Below, piece after piece: positions 1 through 9,204 of a stretch of 64,000 nt of DNA; position 1 is the first letter of the stretch, and each line of letters starts with the position of its first letter. The notes under the pieces were generated by a model that was not told the origin of the DNA, did no database searches, and saw nothing but the letters and a program-made list of their open reading frames with translations. A program made the translations under genes and the position numbers. Source of the stretch: Denitromonas iodatirespirans (lineage in GTDB: Bacteria; Pseudomonadota; Gammaproteobacteria; Burkholderiales; Rhodocyclaceae); assembly GCF_018524365.1 (NCBI RefSeq), contig NZ_JAEKFT010000009.1, positions 96,344 through 160,343 of the forward strand. The letters are read 5' to 3'.

Positions 1-1
1 G

Positions 2-1708
<1,707 letters not shown>

Positions 1709-1711
1709 GGG

Positions 1712-1738
1712 CGCGCCGCTCGCGCTTCAGGCGGCGCG
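1712..1738. terminator. Hairpin at convergent gene ends
   Basis: CGCGCCGC (1712-1719) pairs with GCGGCGCG (1731-1738) around an 11-nt loop, between the converging ABC-F and HD-GYP genes and overlapping the end of the latter. There is no T-run, so an intrinsic terminator role is only a guess. Confidence 0.3.
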
Positions 1739-3091
1739 TGCCGTGCACTCGGGGGCGGCGTCGAGCCGCGCGAGCGCGGCCTTGAGCGCCGCGAAGCAGT
1801 CGGCGTCGATGGCGGTGCCGACGTTCTCGGCCATGATCTCCAGGGTCTTCGGGATCGGAATCGCACCGCGGTAGGGGCGCTCGGCGGTGATCGCGTCGAA
1901 GATGTCGGCGGTGGTGATGATGCGGGTCTCGAGCGAGATGTTCTTGGCCGTTAGGCCGCGCGGATAACCGCCGCCGTCGAGCCGCTCATGATGCGCGGCC
2001 GATACCCGCGCCAGTTCGGCAAAGGCGGGGATGCGTTTCAGGATCGTCTCGGTGTGGGTGGCATGCAATTGCACGGCCGCCCATTCGTCGGCGTCGAGCT
2101 TGCCGGGCTTGTCGAGGATGGCATTCGAGACACCGAGCTTGCCCACGTCGTGCAGTAGCGCGCCGCGCCGGAGCCAGCGCCGGCGCCCGGCCGACAGGCC
2201 CAGCGTTTCGGCCACCATGTCGGTGTAGAGCGCCACGCGCGCGCTGTGCCCCGAGGTGTAGGGGCTCTTGGCGTCGACCACCTGGCCGAAGGCGGCGGCG
2301 ATCTCGTCGAGGTAGTCGTCGTCCAGCGCCACTTCGGCGCGGCCCGGCTCCAGCGCAAAGACTGCGGCATCGAGACCGGGGTCGGACAACATCGCCCAGA
2401 AGGCCGGGTCGGCACCGACCCGCCCGAGCGCCGCCACCAGCGAGGGGTCGAACCAATCGCCGGCGCGCGCCTCGGTCTCGGCCAGCGCCGCCGCGGCGCC
2501 GTCGGCGGTGTGGAACACATCGACCACCTGGGCCAGCAGCGCGATGCGCGCATACAGCGGAATCGCCTCGCCGGCCAGCCGGTCGGGCCGGCCGCCGCCG
2601 TTCCAGTGCTCGTCGAGCGCGTGCACGCCCATCGCCACCCGCTCGCCGAAACGCAGCTGCCGGGCAATGTCGGCGCCGCGCTGGCAGCGGGTCTGGATCA
2701 GTTCCTGGGCGATGCGCTCGCCGTCGCGGAAGATCGTCAGCAGGGCGCGGAAGCGCTCGGCCAGCCCGGTTTTCAGGCCGGTGTGCTGCAGCACGAAATT
2801 GAGCACCTGGGGCAGGCTGCCGTCGACCCGCTTGAAGTCATGCTTGAACTGCCGATCGTCGACCAGATACAGCTCGCAGATGCGCGCCGCATTGCTGCTA
2901 CAGCCCAGATCCTTGAGCAGCAGGGTGTAGTACAGCTCCCACAGGCTCGCGTCGTCGAGCCCGATCTCGCGGCCGATATGGACGCCGATCCAGCAGCAGC
3001 GCACGCAATGGCCGGGCGGCTGGCCCTCGGTCATGTCGAGGGCGTGGCTGAGCGCGCCGATGAGTTGGGACAGCTTGAGTGACTTCGGCAT
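1727..3091 (-). CDS. HD-GYP domain protein, probable cyclic-di-GMP phosphodiesterase
   Basis: 454 residues. HD-GYP proteins hydrolyse cyclic di-GMP, so this is probably a cytoplasmic second-messenger enzyme. The C-terminal half carries HSARV, the HD motif LLHDVGK and the GYP signature HHERLDGGGYP, followed by DIFDAITAERPYR typical of the family. The first half (about residues 1-230) is not a recognisable receiver or PAS domain; it may be a degenerate HD-like sensory module. Start: an ATG with AGGAG about 9 nt upstream. It lies 87 nt downstream of the CarH-like regulator on the same strand, so co-transcription and light or B12 control are possible. Activity on c-di-GMP is a family inference. 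Confidence 0.85.
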   Translation of the reverse strand: MPKSLKLSQLIGALSHALDMTEGQPPGHCVRCCWIGVHIGREIGLDDASLWELYYTLLLKDLGCSSNAARICELYLVDDRQFKHDFKRVDGSLPQVLNFVLQHTGLKTGLAERFRALLTIFRDGERIAQELIQTRCQRGADIARQLRFGERVAMGVHALDEHWNGGGRPDRLAGEAIPLYARIALLAQVVDVFHTADGAAAALAETEARAGDWFDPSLVAALGRVGADPAFWAMLSDPGLDAAVFALEPGRAEVALDDDYLDEIAAAFGQVVDAKSPYTSGHSARVALYTDMVAETLGLSAGRRRWLRRGALLHDVGKLGVSNAILDKPGKLDADEWAAVQLHATHTETILKRIPAFAELARVSAAHHERLDGGGYPRGLTAKNISLETRIITTADIFDAITAERPYRGAIPIPKTLEIMAENVGTAIDADCFAALKAALARLDAAPECTARAA

Positions 3092-3178
3092 CGGGTGCCG
3101 CTCCTACAAGGCGGGGGACGAGGCCCCGTACCCGAGGGTCTACGGCGGCGCCGATCGGGACTTGACCGGTGCCGGGGC

Positions 3179-4084
3179 TCAGCCGTGGGTGGCCAGCCAG
3201 TCGCGCAGCGCGGCGGTGGTGTCGTCGAGCGAGTGCAAGACCCGCAAGCGCTCGGCCGCGCTCACCCGCGCCACGCCGTCGCCGCCCACCCACAGCTCGG
3301 TGTGCCCGGGCAGCAGCGCCTGCAACTGCGTGATCAGCGCGCCGATCTGGCGTTGCGGAAAGGCGGACGAGAACGACAGCGCCACGATATCGGCCCGGTG
3401 GGCATCGGCGGCCCGGCCGATGTCCTGCAGCGGCGTCTGGGTGCCGAGCGGGATGCAGTCGGCACCTTCCAGCGCCAGCAGGGCCTCGACCATCAACAGG
3501 CCGAGGGCGTGTTCCTCGTCGGGCACGCTGGTGAGCACGATGCGCGGCCGGCGGGCGCCGCCGGGCAGGGTGGCGATGGCCTGGCGCAGCAGGCGCTTGG
3601 TCAGTTCGGTGAACAGATGCTCTTCGAACACTTCGAAACTGCCGTCTTCCCAGGCCGTGCCGACCCGCCGGGTCAGCACCGCCACCGTGTGCTGGACAAA
3701 ATCCTGAAGGCCCTGGCGGGCCAGTCGCTGCTGCATGGCGTGCTGGTAAGCGGCGGCATCATGTTGCTTGATCAGGCCCAGCAATTCCGCCAGCGCTTCG
3801 TCCTCGGGGCCGGCCTCGGCCTCGCGCACGGCTGCCCGGCGCGGCCCCAGCGCGGCAAGGGTTTCGGGCGAGGCGGCGAGCAGCTTGCCCGGGCGATGGC
3901 CCAGATCCATCAAGCGTTTGACGCGGCGCAGATGCTCCACCTGTTCGGGCGGGTAGATGCGCTCGCCGTTGGCGTCGCGGCCCGGGGTGGGGAAGCCGTA
4001 GCGGCGCTCCCACATGCGCAGTACGTCCTTGGACAGACCGGTGTCGCGCTCGACGGCGGCAATGCTGAAAGCGGGGGTTTCCAT
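3179..4084 (-). CDS. MerR-family regulator with B12-binding domain, CarH/LitR-type photoreceptor
   Basis: 301 residues from the ATG at 4084, which has AGGA 7 nt upstream; an earlier in-frame ATG at 4123 would add 13 residues with no clear ribosome site. Residues 1-70 form a MerR-type winged helix (FSIAAVERDTG, LRMWERRYGFPTP). The C-terminal half is a cobalamin-binding module: W145, nine residues, then E155-H156, the Wx9EH signature known from light-sensing CarH/LitR proteins, followed by the E-x-H-x-x-G B12 motif (EEHALG). Known family members hold adenosylcobalamin as a tetramer on DNA in the dark and release it on illumination. It is divergent from the DUF1365 gene, a common LitR neighbour and target. 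The photoreceptor role is inferred from these motifs. Confidence 0.85.
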   Translation of the reverse strand: METPAFSIAAVERDTGLSKDVLRMWERRYGFPTPGRDANGERIYPPEQVEHLRRVKRLMDLGHRPGKLLAASPETLAALGPRRAAVREAEAGPEDEALAELLGLIKQHDAAAYQHAMQQRLARQGLQDFVQHTVAVLTRRVGTAWEDGSFEVFEEHLFTELTKRLLRQAIATLPGGARRPRIVLTSVPDEEHALGLLMVEALLALEGADCIPLGTQTPLQDIGRAADAHRADIVALSFSSAFPQRQIGALITQLQALLPGHTELWVGGDGVARVSAAERLRVLHSLDDTTAALRDWLATHG

Positions 4085-4113
4085 GGGTATCCTGCCCAAG
4101 CGCGTGGCGCTCA

Positions 4114-4142
4114 TTGACGGCATTTTTCGATGAGGCTATCGT
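4114..4142 (+). promoter_or_regulatory. Candidate promoter toward the DUF1365 gene
   Basis: TTGACG (4114-4119), a 17-bp spacer and TATCGT (4137-4142) resemble a vegetative promoter reading rightward. It overlaps the 5' side of the divergent regulator gene and lies just before the inverted repeat at 4160-4172. Recognised by eye only. Confidence 0.4.
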
Positions 4143-4159
4143 AGCGGCCATGAGCTTTA

Positions 4160-4172
4160 TTGTCTAGGACAA
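4160..4172. promoter_or_regulatory. Inverted repeat, possible CarH/LitR-like operator
   Basis: TTGTC and GACAA arms separated by TAG form a perfect inverted repeat in the divergent intergenic region, about 20 bp after the candidate -10 box. Its position near the start of transcription suits a MerR/CarH-family repressor, but the arms were not matched to a published site. Confidence 0.4.
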
Positions 4173-4228
4173 AAAGCGTCGTCGCCTGGCACGTTCGCCG
4201 AGTCGCCGATGCCATCAGGAGCGCCCCC

Positions 4229-4303
4229 ATGAATACCGCGACGATCGTCGCTCCCTGCCGCCAGCACGAGGCCGACGCCGAACTGCCGGGGTTGGCGCCC
4301 TGA
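4229..4303 (+). CDS. Small ORF (24 aa) coupled to DUF1365 gene
   Basis: An ATG with a strong AGGAG 7 nt upstream opens a 24-codon frame (MNTATIVAPCRQHEADAELP and four more residues). Its TGA overlaps the ATG of the DUF1365 gene (TGATG). The DUF1365 start has no comparable ribosome site, so translational coupling through this leader is plausible. It may instead be a remnant of another gene that once preceded DUF1365. No homology is recognised. Confidence 0.4.
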   Translation: MNTATIVAPCRQHEADAELPGLAP

Positions 4304-5073
4304 TGCGCATGGATACACGCCCGCGCCTGTTCGTCGGCCAGGTCCATCATCGTCGTCTGCGCCCGGCACACAACGCCTTCACCTATCCGGTGTTCTATGT
4401 GCAGCTACCGGTGGCCGAGCCGGCGGCCACCCGCGGGCCGATGTTCGCCGTCGACCGCTGGGGCGTGCTCGGTTTTCGCACCGCCGACCATGGCCCGCGT
4501 GATGGCAGTGCGCTGGCGCCCTGGATCCGTGCCCGCCTGCGCGAGCGCGGCCTGCCCGACGACGGGCCGGTGATGCTGCAGTGTTTTCCGCGCGTGTTCG
4601 GCTATGTGTTCAACCCGGTCAGCTTCTGGTTCTGCCATAGGCCGGACGGCGCCCTGATCGCCGTGCTGGCCGAGGTGAACAACACCTTCGGCGGCCGTCA
4701 CAGCTACCTGCTGCACCACCCCGACGGCGCACCGCTGCGCGACGGCGAAACGCTGGCCGCCGACAAGGTCTTTCATGTATCGCCCTTCTGCGAGGTCGTG
4801 GGCCGCTATCGTTTCCGCTTTCATCTCGACGGCGCGATGCCGCGGGTGCACATCGACTATGACGACGCCGAGGGCGAATTGCTGCGCACCGTCATCGCCG
4901 GCCGGCCACAGCCCTGGGGCACCCGTCGCTTGCTGGGCGCCTTTTTGCGCATGCCGTTTCTGACCGCCGGCGTGATGCTGCGCATCCACTGGCAAGCATT
5001 CCGGCTATGGGTCAAGGGCGTGCCCTTTCGCGGAGCGACACCGCCGCCGCGGCCAAGGCTCGGGAAGCCCTAG
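4303..5073 (+). CDS. DUF1365 family protein
   Basis: 256 residues, a full-length match to DUF1365. It begins with RLFVGQVHHRRLRPAHNAFTY and contains FPRVFGYVFNPVSFWFCHR and NNTFGGRHSY, typical of the family. The biochemical activity of DUF1365 is not settled; in many proteobacteria it sits in light-induced LitR clusters with a cyclopropane-fatty-acid synthase-like gene and an FAD oxidoreductase, so a part in membrane-lipid modification under photo-oxidative stress has been suggested. Here those partners are missing and the gene stands alone opposite the CarH-like regulator. Its stop codon interlocks with that of the convergent NosR-like gene in the four bases CTAG (5070-5073). Confidence 0.85.
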   Translation: MRMDTRPRLFVGQVHHRRLRPAHNAFTYPVFYVQLPVAEPAATRGPMFAVDRWGVLGFRTADHGPRDGSALAPWIRARLRERGLPDDGPVMLQCFPRVFGYVFNPVSFWFCHRPDGALIAVLAEVNNTFGGRHSYLLHHPDGAPLRDGETLAADKVFHVSPFCEVVGRYRFRFHLDGAMPRVHIDYDDAEGELLRTVIAGRPQPWGTRRLLGAFLRMPFLTAGVMLRIHWQAFRLWVKGVPFRGATPPPRPRLGKP

Positions 5074-7190
5074 CGCGGCAGTGTTGCACTGGCGGCGGTC
5101 CGTCGCCGGGGTGCCGCCGGGGCGACCCGCCGCCCCTTGCGCCGGTACAGCAGCAGCGGCGCGCAGCGCTCGGCGTCATGGTAGATGCCGATACAGTCCA
5201 GGCACTGGAAGCAGTCGTCGTAGCGGATCGTGCCGTTGCGGTCGATGGCGTCATAGGCGCAGCGATGGCGGCAGGTTTGGCAGGGTTGGCCGCATTCGGC
5301 GCGGCGCGGCAGCCAGGCGAAGCGGCGCAGCTTGCCGCCGATGACCATCGCTGCGCCGAGCGGGCACAGGTAGCGGCAGAAGAACTTGTAGTACAGCGCG
5401 CCGAGCACCAGCAGGCCGAGCGCGTAGAGCACGAAGGGCCAGGCGCGGTCGAAGCCGACGGTGATGGCGGTCTTGAAGGGCTCGACCTCCACCAGCCGCT
5501 CGGCCAGCGCCGGCGCCAGCGCGGCGCAGAGCAACAGCGTGAGCAGGATGACGTAGCGCCCGTGGTCGAGCACGCGCGCCAGGGCCGGCGGCAGCCGGCG
5601 CGGGCGCAGGCCGAGCCGCGCGCCGATCAGCGCGGCGAACTCCTGCAGCGCGCCGAAGGGGCACAACCAGCCGCAGAAGGTGCCGCGCCCCCAGACGAAG
5701 AAGCTCACCAGCGTGAAGGCGATGACCAGCAGCGACACCGGGTCGTAGAGAAAACTGGTGAGCGTCTGGCCAGCGGCCAGCGTCTTGACCGCGCCGGTCA
5801 GCTGCACGATCGACAGCTGGCCCTGCGCATACCAGCCCAGATAGACCAGCGTGAACAGCAAAAAGCCGAGGCGGAAGCGCCGCAGCCGTGTGGCCGACAC
5901 GCTCAGCCAGCGCGGCCGCGCCAAGGCGAGGCTGAGCAGCACCAGTGCGGCGGCGATCACCGACAGCTCGATCGCGCGCTCGCGCCAGGCGATCAGCCAG
6001 TCCGGCAGCGGTGCGGGCGGAAAGTGAAAGTAGGCGGCCGGTGGGGTGTAGTCGAGCGTGGCTTCGCGCAGCACACGCTGCGGCAGGATCTGCCCGTGTT
6101 CGCGGGTGAAGCTCAGCGAGAACTGCTGTTCGGCGCCCGGGTCGAGACCCGACAGCGGCGATGTGCGCAGCACCAGCGCCGCGTTGAGCGGCGGCGCGCC
6201 GGGCGGTGGGGGCGGGGCGATGTCGAAGTCGCGCAGCTCGAAGGGGGTGCCGGCCTGGCGCAGGCCGAGCCGGGCGGGGGAGGTGCCGCGCACGAATTGC
6301 GCGTCGATGAAGCTGTCCGGGCCGGCGGTGGCCACCCACCAGGCGTGCTGGCCGGGTTCGAGAAAGCTGCGCAGGTGCGCGTAGCCGGCCTCGCCGAGCA
6401 GGGCGCGGCCGATGGTCGGTGGGTTGAGGTAGGCGACGTACAGCTCGGTGACTGTGGCGTCCGGCGGGTCGCGCCCGGCGCCGTCGCTGTCGGCGAACAG
6501 GGCGTCGACATCGGCATGGCTGAGGCGCAGATGGGCGATGGACCCGTCGGCCAGCAGCGCGTCGAAGCTGCGCGCGTCGTAAACATCGTCGCGCACCTCG
6601 GCCGGTGGCGCCTGCTGCGACGCGCCGGCAAAGCCGAGGCGCGCGCGGGCCACGGCGAGGGCTGCGGTGAGCACGGTCTGGTTGGCGATGCGCACCGAGG
6701 CGGTGGCCTTGGTGACGCCGTCGAGCACCACGCGGCCATCGTCGCCGCGCGCGCCGCGCTCGCCATAGGCGGTGGACACGGTGATCGGGCGGCTCAGGGT
6801 GAGGCCGGCGTATTGCGCCAGAAAGTCGCGCAGCGGCGCTTCGCCCAGGCCGCTGAGGAAAACCGGCTCATGCTGGCGCAGCAACTCGACGCTCACCAGC
6901 GTGCCCTTGCTGTCGATGTGGATGAGCAGGTTGTAGGGCGTGCCTTCGAAGCCGGGGATCGGCGCCAGGTCGATGGATTCGAACACCCAGCCGACCGGCC
7001 CGGCCTCGGGCGTGAGCTCGCTGGTGATCGGCCAGGCGGGCGTGTCCACGGGCTGCTCGCCGACCTGCAGCGGCGGCGAGATGCGCCGCGCGACATCGGC
7101 CCGGCTGAGCTGACCGGCGCCGGCCACCGCTGTCAGCAAGGCCAGCCCGGCGAAGGCGAGCGCGCGCAGCGCCCGAAGACGTTGGGTCAC
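5070..7190 (-). CDS. NosR/NirI-like membrane flavoprotein with 4Fe-4S clusters
   Basis: 706 residues from a GTG whose bases overlap the TGA of the upstream response regulator. Order of parts: signal or anchor helix (about 5-27), a periplasmic FMN-binding domain with the flavin-attachment-like DGVTKAT, a second periplasmic segment, then several membrane helices. The helices carry CGWLCPFGA (about residue 508) and CRYLCPLGA (about 605), and a ferredoxin-type tail has two cysteine groups (CGQPCQTCRHRC, CFQCLDC). This is the NosR/NirI layout; such proteins pass electrons across the membrane or support maturation of periplasmic redox enzymes. No nosZ or other denitrification gene is here. It ends a six-gene operon with quinoprotein-relay genes, so its partner is more likely in periplasmic alcohol oxidation or the metal/cofactor system served by the TonB receptor (inference). 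Confidence 0.8.
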   Translation of the reverse strand: MTQRLRALRALAFAGLALLTAVAGAGQLSRADVARRISPPLQVGEQPVDTPAWPITSELTPEAGPVGWVFESIDLAPIPGFEGTPYNLLIHIDSKGTLVSVELLRQHEPVFLSGLGEAPLRDFLAQYAGLTLSRPITVSTAYGERGARGDDGRVVLDGVTKATASVRIANQTVLTAALAVARARLGFAGASQQAPPAEVRDDVYDARSFDALLADGSIAHLRLSHADVDALFADSDGAGRDPPDATVTELYVAYLNPPTIGRALLGEAGYAHLRSFLEPGQHAWWVATAGPDSFIDAQFVRGTSPARLGLRQAGTPFELRDFDIAPPPPPGAPPLNAALVLRTSPLSGLDPGAEQQFSLSFTREHGQILPQRVLREATLDYTPPAAYFHFPPAPLPDWLIAWRERAIELSVIAAALVLLSLALARPRWLSVSATRLRRFRLGFLLFTLVYLGWYAQGQLSIVQLTGAVKTLAAGQTLTSFLYDPVSLLVIAFTLVSFFVWGRGTFCGWLCPFGALQEFAALIGARLGLRPRRLPPALARVLDHGRYVILLTLLLCAALAPALAERLVEVEPFKTAITVGFDRAWPFVLYALGLLVLGALYYKFFCRYLCPLGAAMVIGGKLRRFAWLPRRAECGQPCQTCRHRCAYDAIDRNGTIRYDDCFQCLDCIGIYHDAERCAPLLLYRRKGRRVAPAAPRRRTAASATLPR

Positions 7191-7834
7191 ACTTCGATCA
7201 GGCCGCTGCGCACGGCGATCAGCGCCAGCTCGGCGGCGTTGCTGGCGTTGAGCTTCTGCTTGATGCGATACAGGTGGGTGCCGACGGTGCTCGGCGCCAG
7301 GTGGTGGGTGTCGGCCACCTCGGCCACCGACTGTCCACGCGCCAGCTGCTGGAAGACGGCGAACTCCTTCTCCGACAGACAGGCCGCCGGATCGCTGTCG
7401 GCGAACTGGGCCAGCGCCAGACGCGGGGCCAGCTCGGGGTCGATATAGCGCTCGCCGCGGGCCACACAGCCGACTGCGCGCACCAGTTCCTCGGGCCGCG
7501 CGCGCTTGCACAGGTAGCCGGTGGCACCGGCCTTGAGCGCGCGAGCGGGGATCTGCATGTCGTCATGCGCCGAGAGCATCAGCACGCGGGTGCCGCGGTG
7601 GCGGGCGATCAGGCGCTCCAGCGTGGCCAGGCCGCCCTGGCCGGGCATGGAGACATCCATGATCAGCGCGTCGGGCCGGTGTTCGGCCACCTGGGCGAGG
7701 GCCTGCTCGCCGCTCTCGGCTTCGGCCACCACGGTGGCGCCGGCGCCTTCGAGGAGCAGGCGAAAGCCCATGCGTACGACGGCATGGTCGTCGGCGATGA
7801 CCAGGCGCAGGCCGGTCAGGGGGTGGGTGCTCAT
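7187..7834 (-). CDS. LuxR/NarL-type response regulator
   Basis: 215 residues: receiver domain (ADDHAVVRMGF; phospho-acceptor Asp in LIMDVSMPG; LMLSAHDD; GYLCKRA with the conserved Lys) followed by a LuxR/GerE helix-turn-helix (LSEKEFAVFQQLARGQSVAEVA, STVGTHLYRIKQKL). The ATG overlaps the kinase stop (ATGA), so the pair is translationally coupled and very likely cognate. Residue choice in the DNA-binding helix is family-typical. Targets are unknown; the operon it belongs to and the alcohol dehydrogenase genes are the natural candidates. Confidence 0.9.
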   Translation of the reverse strand: MSTHPLTGLRLVIADDHAVVRMGFRLLLEGAGATVVAEAESGEQALAQVAEHRPDALIMDVSMPGQGGLATLERLIARHRGTRVLMLSAHDDMQIPARALKAGATGYLCKRARPEELVRAVGCVARGERYIDPELAPRLALAQFADSDPAACLSEKEFAVFQQLARGQSVAEVADTHHLAPSTVGTHLYRIKQKLNASNAAELALIAVRSGLIEV

Positions 7835-9204
7835 GGACAGTCTCCCGAGGCGAAGGTGGTGGAGGGGGCGCTGGCCTTGGCGGGCCAGGGCAGGTCGATG
7901 CCGAGCGCGGTGCCGGCGCCGGGGCGGGTGTCGAGCTGGAGGCGGCCGCCGTAGTCGGCGACGCGTTCGCGCATGCCGGTGAGGCCGAGCCGCGCGGTGG
8001 GGGCCGAGGCGTCGAAGCCGCGGCCGTCGTCGGAAATGTGCAGGCGCAGCGCGTGGGCCGAGGTGGCCAGTTGCAGGCGCACATGGCGGGCGTCGGCATG
8101 GCGGGCGATGTTGGTCAGCGCCTCCTGCACCAGGCGCAGCACGTTGAGGCTGAAGCGCGCATCGAGCCCCGGCGGCAGCGGCGCGAGGTCGAGCGCCAGA
8201 TCCATGGCCGGGTAGCAGCCGCGCCAGTGGTCGCAGTAGGTGGCGAGCGCCTCGCCGAGCGGGGCGCAGGGTTCGGCGGCGGGGTGGCGCAGGCGCTCGA
8301 GGATGGCGCGCACGCCGTCCTGCATCTGCCCGGTCATGGCCAGGATGGCCTGGGCGTTGCCGTGCAGGCTGGCGTCGTTGCGGCTTTTCTGGGCGATGGC
8401 GCCGGTGATGGCGCGCACCGCGGTGATGCCCTGGCCGAATTCGTCATGCAGCTCGCGCGCCAGCTGGCGGCGTTCGTCTTCGAGGCGGGCGGTGAGGGCG
8501 CGGGCGAAGGCCTGGTCTTCTTCGAGGCGGGCGTTGTCGTCGAGCGAGTCGGCGAGGCGGGCGGCCATCTGGTTGTAGCGTTCGGCGAGGCGGTCGAGCT
8601 CCAGGCTGCGCTGGCGCGGCAGGCGGATGTCGAAGCGGCCGTCGCCGGTGCGGTCGAGGGCGGACTCCAGCTCGGCCAGCGGCGCCAGTGCGCGATCGAC
8701 CGCGCGGCGCACGGCCACGCCGAGCAGCACCAGCAGGGCCAGTGCCCAGCCGGCCACGGCGGTGGCGGCGTCCCAGGCGTCGAGCACCGAGCGCGAGGCG
8801 TCGGGCAGCAGGCGGACCACGACATCGCCGCCGGCGATCTGGCGCGGGGCGAACTGCGGGGCGAGCAGCGCGGCGAACCAGGCCGGTGCCTCGCGGCCGG
8901 CCTTGTAGGTGGGGCCGGGCGAGCGGTAGCGCAGGCGGCCGTCGGCGTCGTGCAGTTCGAGCAGGTTGGCGCGCACCCGGCCGACGGCGGCGAGCTGGCC
9001 GACGAGATGCTCGGTATCGGCGGCCGAATCGCGCACCAGCACCGTCACCCATTGCTCGGCGACGCGGCTGGCGGCTTCGACTTCTTCATGGATGGCGTCG
9101 CGGGTGGCGGCGAGCCACAGCCCGCCGCCGAGTGCCAGCAGCAGCGCGGCGGTCAGCGTGACGACCAGGCTGACGCGGGTATCGAGGCGGGCCGGGCGGT
9201 GCAT
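7831..9204 (-). CDS. Sensor histidine kinase, HisKA_3 type
   Basis: 457 residues from the ATG at 9204, whose first base overlaps the TGA of the TonB receptor gene (TGATG). The N-terminal membrane helix (about 10-32) and a second helix (about 155-175) enclose a periplasmic domain of about 120 residues. A HAMP-like region follows, then the HisKA_3 box QLARELHDEFGQGI with the phospho-His, and an HATPase domain (LVQEALTNIARHA; ISDDGRGFD; GLTGMRERV). NarL-type partner of the next gene. A signal sensed in the periplasm, such as an alcohol, a metal or the redox state of the relay, fits the setting but is not shown. Confidence 0.9.
   Translation of the reverse strand: MHRPARLDTRVSLVVTLTAALLLALGGGLWLAATRDAIHEEVEAASRVAEQWVTVLVRDSAADTEHLVGQLAAVGRVRANLLELHDADGRLRYRSPGPTYKAGREAPAWFAALLAPQFAPRQIAGGDVVVRLLPDASRSVLDAWDAATAVAGWALALLVLLGVAVRRAVDRALAPLAELESALDRTGDGRFDIRLPRQRSLELDRLAERYNQMAARLADSLDDNARLEEDQAFARALTARLEDERRQLARELHDEFGQGITAVRAITGAIAQKSRNDASLHGNAQAILAMTGQMQDGVRAILERLRHPAAEPCAPLGEALATYCDHWRGCYPAMDLALDLAPLPPGLDARFSLNVLRLVQEALTNIARHADARHVRLQLATSAHALRLHISDDGRGFDASAPTARLGLTGMRERVADYGGRLQLDTRPGAGTALGIDLPWPAKASAPSTTFASGDCP

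Noticed and set aside
4184..4200. TGGCAC as a sigma-54 element before DUF1365
   Set aside because: The -12 GC is not at the required 10-bp distance from GG.
5070..7190. Reading the NosR-like gene as evidence of denitrification
   Set aside because: No nosZ, nosD or other denitrification gene is in the window, and its operon partners are quinoprotein-relay genes.
5007..7448. 813-residue plus-strand open frame opposite the NosR-like gene
   Set aside because: Glutamine- and arginine-rich composition without domains; it mirrors the real minus-strand NosR-like and regulator genes in high-GC DNA.
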